Source: Artemisia argyi (lineage: Eukaryota > Streptophyta > Magnoliopsida > Asterales > Asteraceae). Taken from it: 64,000 bases of DNA. Of this stretch, positions 20,382 to 31,846 are shown in pieces; position 1 is the first letter of the stretch; the number at the start of each line of letters is the position of its first letter. The notes under the pieces were generated by a model. It made no database searches and was not told the origin of the DNA. It worked only from the letters and a program-made list of their open reading frames with translations. Location of the stretch: contig CM060696.1 in the NCBI GenBank assembly GCA_030686995.1, forward strand, positions 115,893,949 to 115,957,948, written 5' to 3'. Position numbers and translations under genes: made by a program.

Positions 20382-23300
20382 GCCCACACCCCCTTTATTA
20401 TTTAGAACGGGTCAAACCCCGTTTGACCTCCCAATACCGCCAAACCACCCTCCACTGTTCATCTTCCTCTCCCAAACCTGAAACCAGCAAAACCATGGTG
20501 GTTTTCCACCACCTCACCACCTTTCCAGCTCACTAACCTACTCCCTTCCACCTCACAACCTTATCCCACACCACATTAAATGCATTTCCCACCAATTTTC
20601 TCTCCAAACCATACTTGCTCCTCTATTTTCATCATATAGCCCCAACTTGGCCTCCAAACTATCTCAATTGTCCCTTGACACTTCCACAAGATCCCAATAT
20701 TCTTTAATTGCACAACTTTGGCCCCCAAGTAAACGTGTATGACTTTTGGTGCCAAAATCAGTTTAAACGGCTAGGATCATTTCAGAGATTAGATGGTCAA
20801 GATTACAAGTGGGATATGCTCAGAGACTCCCAAGGAACCCTAAAGTGAGCTTATAAAAGGAAGAGAAGCAGAAGAGATTAATATCTACTTTATTTTTTCA
20901 ATAAAGTGTATGTCGACTTAAGTATGTTTTAAATTCCAGCGTAAAATTAAGCTTTCAAGTACTTTGTTTAGTCTTTTTCAGTGTATTGTGAAACCTTAAT
21001 AGTAATAAATTTCAAGTTTGTAACTCTATCTCAGTTTATGCAAGTTAACTTTTATATCAAAATTCTCAATAACTTCTAATGTTGTTTGTAGTGGATGGTA
21101 AGGACTTATAAGCTCATATAAGATCCTAATAAGCTCAATAAAGCTTCTAGTAACTTATAATTCAGTATAGCTTAAAAAATTCCAAAAATACAAAATTGGT
21201 CAATGAAAGTCAACTATGGGAATTGGAATTGATTTCTGGGATTCAGAGTTGATTTTGAAGCACAAGAAGCTTTGGAGTTGGGTTTACATCCTCAGGGAGG
21301 AATTTAGGTTCTTGGTTCTTGGTCATTGATCCTCACAGTCTTTAACTTGTAAGCAATTTATCCATTTTAAAGCTTATTTCCTATATTCATTATTGTTTAT
21401 GCTTGATTATGTTTATTATGTGTTAATTTATAGTATTTAGTGATAATTTAAACTAAAATATAGTAGTTGTTCATCAGGTTTAAAAGTTGCTTAGTATTTC
21501 ATATTTTTAGTCATTTATAGGTTGTTCTTGATTTTTAAGTTATTGTTGTTATTTCTGAGAAATTAGAGTTTTAATAGGTTTATATAATCATAGTGTATGC
21601 TTCTGTGCTAGTATTGTGGTCTAGATCAATTGTTTGCTTTGAAAAATCCCATCTCAGTTAGATTAGGGGGTGTTTGGATTGAACTGTTTAGGCAATTGTA
21701 GTTGTTCTCAGTTGTTGTTGAGTGTTTACTTAGCTCACTCATAGTCCAAATACACCAAATCAAGTTCCTTTTTAGTAGCCATATTCACAAAAGTCAAAAA
21801 TCACAAACAATTCACCACCACAGTTAACTGTGGTGATATTTGAGTCCAAAACTCATCAAGTCCATTCATAAGTGTTTGCTTTAACTTAAATTGGTCATAT
21901 CACAGCTTAACTAAACATCTTTAATCATAAAATCAGAGTTTGAAGTTCATCAAAGTCAAATACCAAAGTTTCTCAAAAAGTCAAAAGTGCATGTTTCAGA
22001 TTTTTACAAAAATGGCAAGAATTTTCATGATTTATGTACTTGGTTCTAGGTTTTGAAACTTGTTGTGAGTGTTGTCTATCAGTAGAACTTGTGATTTACA
22101 CACTTGTTACATTTTTGTGAATTTTATTTGAGGACTATTTTACCCCTGGAACATACCTGCAGGGCAACCATCTCCCCTGCTACACAGCATACCATCTTAC
22201 CACCACCACTTTGGTGGTTGATTGTGGCCACCCCAGTGGGTCCCACACTCCAAATCTTGGTTCTTACAACCCCCCTCCTACCAGGGTTCATACTTTGACC
22301 CTTTGTTTGACCTGTGCACCAATGGACCCCACTTGGAATTGCACTTGAAGGTTGTCCCATTTCTGACCCAGAACCCCAATAAGCAGTTGCTTATTATAGC
22401 TTTTTAGCTTATCCCATGAGCTTATCTCATCAAGTATAGATTATTCAAGTATAAGTAACTTAGGTAAACCAGATTTCACCCTAGTGGACCCCATATAAGT
22501 CCATTTGAGCTCATTTCTAGATTTAGTCAAACTAAGTCAACTGTCAAGGGTAATAAGCACTCACAGTGCTTATTCTTGGTTTCTAAATTAGTTTTCTTTA
22601 TAAAAGTCTCTTATTTTAAGTATTTTAATAGTTTTATAAAAGAAAAATCAGAAAAAGCCAAACTTAATTATAGTGATAGCTTCTGTTTAATAGAAATTAT
22701 CTATTTAATTTTCCTTTCAGCTTATTAATAAGCACTTTTCTAATTTTATAATTTTCTTAATTTCCTATTACCTTTAAGTATTTAAAATAATTTTCTTAGA
22801 TTTTTCCTAAACAGTTTACTAATTATTAGAATTAAAAGTAGTTTAAATAATTAAATAGGTAATATTAGTAATTAATTAGTTTTCTTTAATTTTAATTAAC
22901 AACAGTAGAATTTTATATTTTTCCTAGGTTTTATAAATTAGTTAAGACTTTTAGAAAATAGTTTCATATTTTCCACTATTAATTTTCCAATTTTCTTATT
23001 TAATTTAATTAAATTAGATTTAAATTAATTAACAAGTAATTAATTAGTGAAATAGCCTAAAATATAATTTTTAGAAGTTTTTATAATTTTTTAGGATTCC
23101 TGTGATGGTTAATTAGTTTTATAAATTTTTCCATAATTTTATAAGTCATTTAGGTATTAATAGTAATTTAAAATAGTTTAATTAGTTTAATAATATAATT
23201 AGTTTTTAATTAATATAAAACTTATAAAAAGACAAAAATATTTATTTTTATTTTTTATACTTTCTTCAAGTTCATTTTAAGTTTTAGAAATTATTTTTGC

Positions 23301-23818
23301 AAGTTCTTAGTTTAATTTGTAGTATTTATCATTTTTAGGTTAATTTAAATTAGTTTTAATTAAATAGTTAAATAGTTTTTAATTAAATAATTAATAATAA
23401 ATAATAAAATAATCTAAAAAATAATTTTCTTTTTACTTTAAATTTTCTTTTAAGTTTAAGTTTAAAGAATTTTCATTTTTAACCCCTGTAGTTTATTTTT
23501 CCTTAAAAATCACATTTTCCTCAGTACGCATACGTATTTGTTTACATTTCAGTTATTCGTGTATACATAGCTGTTTATTGTGCCTGTTTTATATTGTTAT
23601 CCAAACAATATCAGTAGTGTAATCCAAACCCACTTAATCTTTGGTTACTGTCCTCAGTACCACTCATTCCCCTAATCGTTCAAAAATACAATTTCAATCT
23701 CGTTGGGACTTAACGACCCGGGGATTTCCCTATATTTCCACGGTTCATATACCTTGCACTTTCTCCTAGGTGGGCCTATCAACTGCACCTGGTTGACTGG
23801 TTGGTTTAGGAGGAGTCA
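20382..23818 (+). repeat. Probable 3' LTR of element W (partial)
   Basis: Sequence following outer Y has a promoter-like TATAAAAG at 20852-20859, a very AT-rich middle (about 22640-23480) and an end resembling a U5: GTTGGGACTTAACGACCCGGG near 23700, similar to CATTGGGAAACGACTCGGG near the end of the Z LTR. It ends in GAGTCA at 23818, exactly where similarity to the right LTR of Z begins. I infer a plus-strand LTR inserted in the Z LTR, with Y inserted in it. Its start is outside the window, so the duplication (expected CTTCG) cannot be checked. No ORF of significance is seen. Confidence 0.5.
22552..22574. other. Inverted repeat AATAAGCACT/AGTGCTTATT in W
   Basis: Ten-base perfect arms with loop CAC. 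The arm sequence recurs in the Z LTR palindromes at 61730-61761 and 24828-24851. Confidence 0.75.
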
Positions 23819-24851
23819 CTTCGCTACACACTAACTAACTACACAAATGAGCTTACAATCACTCCTATTTATAGCAGAGGTAAGATGAGGGTTCACGGAT
23901 TGCCAAGCTGGCAATCCGTGTGAGTTGTGCTTCTTTGAAGCCTCTGAGCACCGTTTGATCTTAATCCAATCATTCCCTTGTGATAATAACCCTTAGATCA
24001 GTATTCATGACGCTTCTCATCCAATAATATGTCGCCACGTAGCCCGTTTGTGCTTTCTTTCACTCTGACACGCTCTGCCACACTCTGACACCCTTCTAGA
24101 AGCACGCAATTTGACATCATTACCCTTAATTGCTGTGAATTTGGGAGTAAAGGTAATTAGGGTTCATGTTATTTGGGTAAGTGGGTAATTGGGGATAAAT
24201 TTGGGCGCGGGGTAAGTTAATTGTATGTTTGACCCTTCTTTGACCTTTTGACCCTTTTTAATATAATTTTGACCGAGGGTGTGGTTGGGCTCAAGGGATT
24301 GGGCCTTTGGTTTTTTTGGGTTAGAGGTGGAATTGAATTTAATTATTGGATCAGGCTTTTCATTTGGTTGATTTCAGATTTTGTGATATGGAATTATAAG
24401 GACCATTCATGTAGTTTATGAAATTCTAAGGGCTGATTCTGCCAACATTCAAAAATGAATTACAAGGGCTCATGATGACATAATATGATTCCCAAAGGTT
24501 GACTTTGACATTTCTTCAAATAATTCCATGAGGGACTAAATCTGACAACTTTGAAAGTATGAGGACTAAATCTAAACTTTCTTCAAACTTCTCTCAAGGA
24601 ACTCTTTGGCACAAGTATCAATATCTGAGGACTTCAATAAACTCAACTTTGATTCCAACTTGACTTTCCAACCATCTACCACTCTCGTGCCCGATTTTCC
24701 GGTTTTCATTTGATTTTTTGTCTTTTTGTGATTAAACCGTACCTGCATGTTCACAACATAGAAACACGTGTTTTCTTGGCATTTGTTAGCTCAATTAGTC
24801 ATTTTGGGTCGGTATTTGGCCATAAAATGGTGAGTGAATAAGCACTCACCA
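23819..24851 (-). repeat. Left LTR of Z (3' LTR in element sense), partial
   Basis: The LTR ends at 24851 with terminal arms TGGTGAGTG/CACTCACCA around AATAAG (24828-24851). A minus-strand TATAAATA lies at 23866-23873, and a palindrome with 12-base arms CACGGATTGCCA/TGGCAATCCGTG at 23894-23920, just upstream of it in element sense. The missing left part should lie beyond W, outside the window. Confidence 0.8.
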
Positions 24852-24891
24852 AAATCCCCCAGACTAAGATATTGTCGTATCCTCACGCAAT
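24852..24891 (-). other. PPT and hairpin of Z
   Basis: In element sense an imperfect hairpin with a GAGGAT loop (24871-24891; outer pair ATTG/CAAT, inner CGT/ACG) precedes TATCTTAGTCTGGGGGATTT and the 3' LTR. Confidence 0.65.
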
Positions 24892-26540
24892 GTGATCAAT
24901 TCACGCTTTTGGGATAAATAATTTCAAAACTCTTCTTACTAACTTTGAAAAGTAGCAAGGAGGTTCGAAAGAAGTGATAAAATCATTTATTCCCGAAAAC
25001 GTTCCGTTTTTCAAAATTTTTCCTTTATTCTTTTATTTCACTTACACTTTCTATTTTTGTACTTTTCATACTTCATACTTGTGACGGTTTGTTGAACTTT
25101 CATTATTTTGCAATAATTATTAGGGTCAACGAGTAGAAACACTTTTCATAGAAAAGTGACCGTACGGATAAAAATCGTCATCCTTGATTTTTCACAAGTC
25201 CCCAAACTAAGCGTACAAACGAGATCACAGCTTATCTACAAATTAGATGCTAAGACTACTCATAACAGTTACTTGTGGAAACTCCTTACTCCCATTCCTA
25301 GGTTTTGTATCTCAATATTTTATTTTGTTGAGAAATGAATTTCTTCATATTTTCTCGTTTCAATAATTTTTAGTCCGATAGTGATACCTAAGTTAAAACG
25401 ATAAGTAGTTATTCATTTTCTCTTAAGAACCACTGCAATAGAAATTCGGTCCACATCAAGGAATTTTGGTACATACAATATCATAAATATAAGTTGCGGA
25501 GTACTACACGTGCACCTCATGTGTCCAATTCAGAATTATTCACATGCACCTCACGCGCCAACAACTTATTTACATTCAATCTCTTATTCGATACAACTTT
25601 CAACTTTCACTTTTTTCACTTTTTTCATACTTTTGATACTTTTCACTTTTTTTTCTTACTTTCTTGACATTTTTCTCAACATCAATGGAAGCTTATCGGG
25701 TAGCTCCAAAACCACATAGATAATCAACTTTTGACTTTTGATTTTTCACTTTTTGCTCTTATTTTTTATGTTCCTTGATATGTACCCAACTTTTAAAGCA
25801 AAAATTCTCTTAAGAAAACAAAGAACTAAATATTATTCAAACCGAAATACCACTAATAAACCTAGAACATCTATTATATATGGGTGACGTTTCTGATGGG
25901 AGTAAAAAGCTACAAGTACCTCTTATGAGCTCTAAAGAGAACCACTACTCCACGTTTAGCATCTAACTTCTAAATAAACTCTATCATTTCTCGCTCTTCG
26001 CAATTTAAGATTCCAAATAATGAAACCCACGAATACTTAGCCGATAATCAGCCACGCATATATAAAGTCAGTTACGGAAACTTGCAAATTCTAGAAGAAG
26101 AATTCGCGTTTTCTAGCTCCTTATGTAAAAGACTAGCGAAAGCTTTTAAGCTGCGCATATATAAAGTCAAGTACGGGAACTTGCAGATTCTTAAGAAAGA
26201 ATTCGCATTTTATAGCTCCTGGTGTACAAAACTAGCACAAGCTTATGTGATTATCATTGGTTAAGGGAACAAGCTAGGGCTCAACACGCCCGGTCAAGTC
26301 AAAATATTTATTCCTACTCTCGCCAGCAAGAAAGTCAACAAGGTGTCAAATCACTTATTCAAACTTTATTATATTTTTACACAACTTTTTCTTATTTTTT
26401 TGTGCTTTTTCATAGCTTTTTCATCAAAATTTTTGAAATTTTTCAATTTTTTCAATTTTTTTATTTTTGGTGGAAAAACGGAGTTGCAAGAGTGCACGAC
26501 ATTTGTGAAAACTGCAAGGTTAAAATCGAATCGAAGATTC
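24892..26540 (-). other. Non-coding 3' region of Z
   Basis: AT-rich, with CTTTTTTCA-type runs and no convincing ORF. It includes a two-copy 99 bp tandem repeat at about 26053-26250 in which AACTTGCA, GAATTCGC and TAGCTCCT are kept in both units. Confidence 0.65.
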
Positions 26541-26581
26541 ACCCTCCCCCAGACTAGAATGAAACATTGTCCTCAATGTTT
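26541..26581 (-). other. Internal hairpin plus PPT-like motif of Z
   Basis: In element sense AAACATTG-AGGA-CAATGTTT (26562-26581), then CATTCTAGTCTGGGGGAGGG. It parallels 24852-24891 and the Y-family modules. Confidence 0.75.
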
Positions 26582-26855
26582 TACGGGTTAAGGTAATCCT
26601 AACAAAATTCTAGGCCGTTTATTAATTATGCCAAAGAAAACGTTAGTCGATAAGATTCACGGATATAGGATTTCCAAGTAGCACCGATGAATGAAACACG
26701 AGCGAAGAGAAGATAACTAGCACGAGAGTTATCATAAATCGCGGAGAATCCTAACAAACATCACAAACAACCACGGAACACAAGAGTAGAAGAGGCACCC
26801 CCTCCTCACGTTATTCGTTAGAAAATAGAAAAATAAGAAGATGAAATTGGATAAG

Positions 26856-26915
26856 CATGGGTTGCCACCCACGAAGCGCTTTGTTTTTGATTTTCGAGTC
26901 ACGTAGCTTGACTCG
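26856..26915 (-). other. Post-ORF structured module of Z
   Basis: In element sense the stem CGAGTCA/TGACTCG with a 7 nt loop AGCTACG (26895-26915) is followed by AAGCGCTT and TGGGTGGCAACCCA (to 26856). Confidence 0.7.
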
Positions 26916-27230
26916 ATCCCCGAATTTAATCGTCCTTGGGGAAAAATCCGTGGAAAAATAATCTCACTCGGGCTTTCATCCAAAATATTTTGAAAACAGA
27001 TGATTTATTTGAAAGTTCCATCCCGAAGAGATAACCAATGGTATTTTAATGTTAAAAACTTTGAGAAACGATACCAGGGTCAAAAACAACATCCTCACTC
27101 ACCACGGAGTGATGGATAAGAGAAACCACACCAAACGTTACAAATGGCAAGAAAGTCATGATAACAATCTTGAAAAACTCATCCTCATCAAAAGAAAATT
27201 TCATAATTATGAAATTATAAATTTTATCAT

Positions 27231-27788
27231 TTAAGCTCCTTTTAAAATCCTTTCCGGGTGGGAGGGTTGGATAAACTTTTCATTAAAACTCTCATTTTTA
27301 TGAACCCCACCCGGATCATGATCAACTTCAAGATCAAAATTGAAACTTACATATTCAGGTTTATAAAACTTTTCAATTTCACATTCAGATTCATCAAAAC
27401 GAAATGACTCAAACTCCGGAAGAGAGATAAAAGCATGAGAAGTGGTACTGCCACGACTCGTCTCTTCCGAGTGATCGGTATCAAAATGAAAAGCTTCATA
27501 AGACGTATCAGAAAATCAGGATGATAAATGGGATTGCCACTCATCTCCTCAGTCGTATCGAAGGTAAAACTCTCAAAGTTTGGTAAAAATTCCTAGAGCT
27601 CGGGCTCAAGAGGATCGTCAATTATAAGCTCAATCTTCATCTTAACTTTATCCGGAGGGATTAACGGTTCATCGTTCAACAAATTGTTAAGAAAAATAAT
27701 ATCCCCCTCCGAATCAAAGTACGAATCGTCAGTCTCAGAAATCAGAATCATTTCAGCAGCAAGAAAATCATCGACCTCTTCCCAAAAA
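27231..27788 (-). pseudogene. Acidic C-terminal extension of the Z polyprotein, broken
   Basis: This continues the Gag-protease frame of 58027-60483 across the V insertion: the codon phase at 57869/27788 is exactly maintained. Motifs include WEEVDDFLAAEMIL and DSYFDSEGDIIFLNNLLND. A TAG at 27593-27595 and a 1-base shift near 27510 break it; after the shift the reading stays open to a TAA at 27231-27233. The motif LPNFESFTFD before the shift is echoed by LPEFESFRFD after it. In pol-bearing relatives (from memory) a similar acidic segment precedes RT; here no RT follows. Function unknown. Confidence 0.65.
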
Positions 27789-27793
27789 GAATC

Positions 27794-27840
27794 TGTTAGC
27801 ATTAAAAATTATATTAAAAAGTGATGGTCATTCTCATTTA
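27794..27840 (+). repeat. Truncated 5' LTR of V
   Basis: 47 bp identical to the start of the 3' LTR at 57460. Pol sequence begins abruptly at 27841. Confidence 0.93.
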
Positions 27841-28403
27841 CTGCTAGCCGACCCGATATTCAATTTGCTGTTTGTTTGTTAGCACGGTTTCAGGCAAAGC
27901 CTACCGAACTTCACCTCAAAGAGGTTAAAAGGATCTTTCGGTACCTACGAAGCACCATTAACATGGGACTTTAGTATCCGAAAGATTCGGGGTTTAATCT
28001 AACAACATTTTCAGATGCAGACCATGTTGGTGATCAAGTTACAGCAAAGAGTACATCAGGTGGAGCACAATTTTTGGGTGAAAAGCTAGTAAGCTGGTCG
28101 TCAAAGAAACAGGATTGTACTGCATTATGAACCACCGAAGCCGAGTATGTGTCTCTATCTGCGTGTTGTACCCAAGTTCTTTGGATGAGGACACAGCTCA
28201 CAGATTATGGCATTACTTTTGAAAGAATAACTATGTATTGTGACTCAAAAAGTGCCATAGCCATCTCGTGCAATCCCGTACATCACTCTAAGACGAAGCA
28301 TATCAAAGTCCGCTACCATTTCATCAAAGAACACGTGGAAGAGGGTACTGTTGAATTATTTTTCGTTAAGACTGATTACCAACTCGTCGATCTATTCACT
28401 AAA
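27841..28403 (+). pseudogene. pol: V pol fragment: end of RT and RNase H
   Basis: Base-for-base colinear (563 bp) with T 50171-50733, covering the end of the reverse transcriptase thumb and most of RNase H. Stops interrupt it: the LWYP codon TGG is TAG near 27973, and a TGA lies near 28128, just before the open segment from 28149 that reads [14 protein letters not shown]. The C-terminal codons lie at 54805-54900 beyond element U. Non-functional. Confidence 0.92.
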
Positions 28404-28852
28404 TGTAAGGAATTAGAAGATACTGCTGACTAATACTGCTGACAGATTCTTGCGGAAGGCTTAGTGACTTTCTGCTGATGACTAGTTCCTGCGGACATCT
28501 AGAGATCCTACGGATAGAGTTTAACCGTGGATATAACTTATGTATTTTAGGACAAGATATGTAGAATATCTTTTATTAGTTTATCATTATTTGTTTCTTG
28601 TAAGAAAGGTTAGGGTTTCCACTAGTATATAAGGAACCCTAGGTCATTGTAATAGACACAAGTTTTACGTACGAGTTTCATTAATATTATTAGTTTATTG
28701 ATCCATAGAGGATCAAGTTTAGTATACGTTTGTTTTTATATTCTGCAATAATTACAAGCTCATAGAGATTATCTAATTTAGTCTTACTAGTGATTACATT
28801 AGTTGGCTAACGATCTATTGGCTCGTGATCTATCAAGGTATAGATCCCTACA
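28404..28852 (+). repeat. 5' LTR of U
   Basis: TGTAAGGAAT to GATCCCTACA, 449 bp. TATATAAG lies at 28626-28633. Six CTGC(T/G)GA-type motifs (28423, 28436, 28450, 28472, 28489, 28508) lie 112-203 bp upstream of it. Confidence 0.95.
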
Positions 28853-28854
28853 AG

Positions 28855-28867
28855 TGGTATCAGAGCC
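28855..28867 (+). other. Primer-binding site of U
   Basis: TGGTATCAGAGCC, the canonical initiator tRNA-Met site, starts 2 nt after the LTR. Confidence 0.93.
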
Positions 28868-28921
28868 ACTAGATACTCTCTATAACCCTTACACAATCAC
28901 ATAACCATTCAATCAGTACCA

Positions 28922-31798
28922 ATGGGAGACAAACCAGGTGGTGATGTTGCTCTCTCAGAAGCAGGCTCTCTTACTCAACAACTACAACAGGTGGCCTTCT
29001 CCAACAGCAATGCAAAACTTCCTTTTCTTAGGAAGGATGAGTATGAGATCTGGGCCATGAAGATGCAGAACTGGATTGCAAGTGTTGACTATAACCTCTG
29101 GAATGTTACACTCAATGGTTGTCGTCCTAAAAAGCAAAGTGTTGATGCTAATGGTAAAGTTACAATTTTGGAACCTGTTTCTGCTGAAGAAATTCTTGCT
29201 ATTCAAAGGGAGAACAAAGCAAGAACCATATTGCTGCAGGCAATCCCTGATGACCACATGGGAGATTTTCATTCCATGACTGATCCAAGAGAAATTTGGT
29301 GGGCCATAAAAGCTAGATTTGGTGGGAATGAAGAATCAAAGCGGATGAGAAAGAGTATGTTGAAGATGGAATTTCAAGAATTCAAGATTACTGAAGAGGA
29401 AGGTCTCCACAAAGGTTATGACAGGTTTCAGAAGATTCTGAGTCACTTGAATCAGCTGCTAGCCAGACCAGACAATGAGGAGGTGAACTCCAGGTTTCTA
29501 AGAGCCTTGCCTCCCTTGTGGTCTCAGGTGAGTATATCATTGAAAACCAAAGGTGGTTTGGACTACCTCACCTTTGATGACTTGTACAACAAACTCAGAG
29601 CTTTGGAAGGTGACATAAAGGGATTCTCTCCATATGCAGCAACTCCTTCACAATCTGCATTTGTCAGTTCTAACTCAAACTACATGCCACATACCTATAC
29701 AAGTTCATCCCCAGCACCACAGGCTTACTCAAGTCCATCTACTCCAAGCCAAAGTCTTCCAATGACCACATTGTCTTTTTCAAGTGCTAATCCAATAAGT
29801 CATCCAAAGATTAGTAATGTGATGGAAGATGTACTTCATTCATTTGTTGCTGAAGTTGATAAACAACAACAAATTGTTTATGAAGATTTTGAGCAGATTG
29901 ATGAACTTGCTTTAGAAGAGTTGGACTTAAAGTGGCGAATGGCTATGCTCTCTCTCAAGGTTAGAAGATTTGAGCAAAAGGTTGGTAAAAAGCTCAATGT
30001 TGATGGAAGAGATGCAGCTAGGTTTGATAGAAGGAAAGTAAAGTGTTATGCTTGTAGAGAAATTGGCCATTTTGCAAGAGAGTGCACAGCCAAGAAGGGT
30101 GAAGCCAGTACCAGATATTCAGCATACAAGAATAAAGAAGTGGAAGCTGGAGAATCAAAGGCCTTGATCACTGCTATAGATACTAGTGTGGACTGGAATG
30201 AGCATGATGATGATACAAGCAGCACTCCTCAAATCTCCTGCATGGCTAGTTGTGATGATAGCTTTGGACTCATAGGAATCTCTCCTCAGGTATCTACTTA
30301 TGTTTGTGATTGTGATTCTAAATATACAACTCTAAAAGAAGCTTATGATGATTTGAAACCAAAATATAATGATTGTTTTATTGAAACTGCAACTTATAAA
30401 GAAGCTTTTAAAACTTTAGAACAACAAAAGGTGTGGTTTCAACAGAATCAATTGGCATGTGAAGAAAAGATTAGAGTTTTAAGTAGAGATTTAGAATGTG
30501 CTAGCAATGAATTAAAGTTTTCTGAGAAAGAAAAAGCTAGGATTGAGTCTGAGAAAAGTGTTTTGCAAGAAAAACTAGATAAAGAAGTAGCTTTACATAA
30601 AAATTGGTTGATCTCAGGAGATAATTTAGCTAGTTGTCTTTATGGTAGTCAAGCTGTAAACTCTGGGATAGGTTTAGGGTTTAAAAAATATGTTGGCTTA
30701 GAAGCAAGGAATGATGTGGGTAAATCTACACCAGCAGGCTTAGCACATTATGTTAAAGAAGGAAATTTGCATGCTGTACCAGGACCCATCAGAGGTGTAT
30801 TTATGCCTACTACCAAAACCTCTGACTTTGATGGTTCACACCATCTTTTTGGCAAAAAGTCTAAAGACTTGCCAAATAGGTCTGAAGACTCACCAACCAT
30901 AGGAACCCCTAAGCCCACATCCCATAAGGTTGACTTACCAGCATCAATGGAAACCACTGGCATTAGGATCAATGACTCCCCTGACACTAGAAGTATATCT
31001 AGTAATGATTCTAACAATTATGTCTCTTGTTCTTCCAGGGACAAGACCTCAGAGACCTCTAGTTATGCCAGCTGTGATTCCAAGACCAAGTCAGACTCAC
31101 CCAAGTCCTCAATAAAGAATTCTGACAAGTCATCTTACAAGTTTGTGGACTCTGAAGTTGCTGCTGATGAAGTTCTTTCTAAGACAGCCTCTTCTGAAGA
31201 CTTGTTATTTACTTCTTATGAAAACAATTCCTTTCAGTGCTTACAAAACAATTCTATTTCTGGTGTTTCTTTGAATAATTCTATGTTTAATCAGACATCT
31301 TTTGGATTTAATAAATCTTCTAAGAAGAAGAAGTGTTTTGTTTGTGGTAGCAAATTGCATTTAATTAAGGATTGTGATTTCCATGAGAAGAGGATGGGTG
31401 TTTCTGTTGTTAATAATAGACCTAGACAAAAGTGGACTAAAACTTGTTCCAAACCCTCATTAGTTCCACAAGCAAAGTATAATGTCAGCAGAATGTATTC
31501 CACTCCTACTGATTGGACTGTTCCTTCTGATAGGTCTGTTTTTCATAATAGATATCCCAATAGAAATAGATATGGGTCACAACCATTTTATGGTATTAAT
31601 CATTGGTATGAATATACTGACCAAATGTTTAAGGGAAGGAGTAATTGGGATTCTGCTGAAAAGTCCTCAGCAGATTGTTCTTGGACATACAAAAGACCAT
31701 TTAACTACAGGGACTCCAGGAACAATTGTGGATCTAACTCAGCTTCTTGGGTTCATCATAATGATCCACAGGGCAGGCTCAATTCTTTCATGACTTAA
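28922..31798 (+). CDS. gag: Gag of element U (958 aa)
   Basis: Intact ORF starting 55 nt after the primer site. The copia-type Gag domain covers about residues 35-235 (motifs LLQAIPDDHMGDF, EIWWAIKARFGGNEESKRM, RFLRALPPLWSQVSISLK). There are two zinc knuckles, CYACREIGHFAREC near 375 and CFVCGSKLHLIKDC near 804 (both C-x2-C-x4-H-x4-C). Between them lie a predicted coiled-coil stretch (about 460-570) and a Ser/Lys/Asp-rich disordered stretch (about 660-780). The C-terminal 120 residues are Tyr/Trp/Arg-rich. At 958 residues it is much longer than typical copia Gag (about 300-400), as in Sireviruses. It should assemble the capsid and bind element RNA. It ends in TAA, in the same frame as pol. 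Confidence 0.93.
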   Translation: MGDKPGGDVALSEAGSLTQQLQQVAFSNSNAKLPFLRKDEYEIWAMKMQNWIASVDYNLWNVTLNGCRPKKQSVDANGKVTILEPVSAEEILAIQRENKARTILLQAIPDDHMGDFHSMTDPREIWWAIKARFGGNEESKRMRKSMLKMEFQEFKITEEEGLHKGYDRFQKILSHLNQLLARPDNEEVNSRFLRALPPLWSQVSISLKTKGGLDYLTFDDLYNKLRALEGDIKGFSPYAATPSQSAFVSSNSNYMPHTYTSSSPAPQAYSSPSTPSQSLPMTTLSFSSANPISHPKISNVMEDVLHSFVAEVDKQQQIVYEDFEQIDELALEELDLKWRMAMLSLKVRRFEQKVGKKLNVDGRDAARFDRRKVKCYACREIGHFARECTAKKGEASTRYSAYKNKEVEAGESKALITAIDTSVDWNEHDDDTSSTPQISCMASCDDSFGLIGISPQVSTYVCDCDSKYTTLKEAYDDLKPKYNDCFIETATYKEAFKTLEQQKVWFQQNQLACEEKIRVLSRDLECASNELKFSEKEKARIESEKSVLQEKLDKEVALHKNWLISGDNLASCLYGSQAVNSGIGLGFKKYVGLEARNDVGKSTPAGLAHYVKEGNLHAVPGPIRGVFMPTTKTSDFDGSHHLFGKKSKDLPNRSEDSPTIGTPKPTSHKVDLPASMETTGIRINDSPDTRSISSNDSNNYVSCSSRDKTSETSSYASCDSKTKSDSPKSSIKNSDKSSYKFVDSEVAADEVLSKTASSEDLLFTSYENNSFQCLQNNSISGVSLNNSMFNQTSFGFNKSSKKKKCFVCGSKLHLIKDCDFHEKRMGVSVVNNRPRQKWTKTCSKPSLVPQAKYNVSRMYSTPTDWTVPSDRSVFHNRYPNRNRYGSQPFYGINHWYEYTDQMFKGRSNWDSAEKSSADCSWTYKRPFNYRDSRNNCGSNSASWVHHNDPQGRLNSFMT

Positions 31799-31846
31799 GT
31801 CTCTTAACATATTTTTGTTGTTGTATATTAACCTTTTTTGTTGTAG
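31799..31846 (+). other. gag-pol junction of U with splice-acceptor-like sequence
   Basis: Gag and pol share a frame but are separated by several stops (TAA 31796-31798 to TAG 31844-31846). The spacer has a branch-like TATTAAC, a T-rich run and TTGTAG immediately before the pol frame. I found no convincing donor. Confidence 0.5.

Noticed and set aside
20254..22407. Host gene exons in 20254-22407 (short Pro-rich ORFs)
   Set aside because: They fall across the Y LTR end and the W LTR, lack domains and overlap on both strands.
26082..26264. 60-codon ORF made of two 33-residue repeats
   Set aside because: The 99 bp tandem repeat happens to be a multiple of three; it is antisense to Z in non-coding sequence with no start context or relative.
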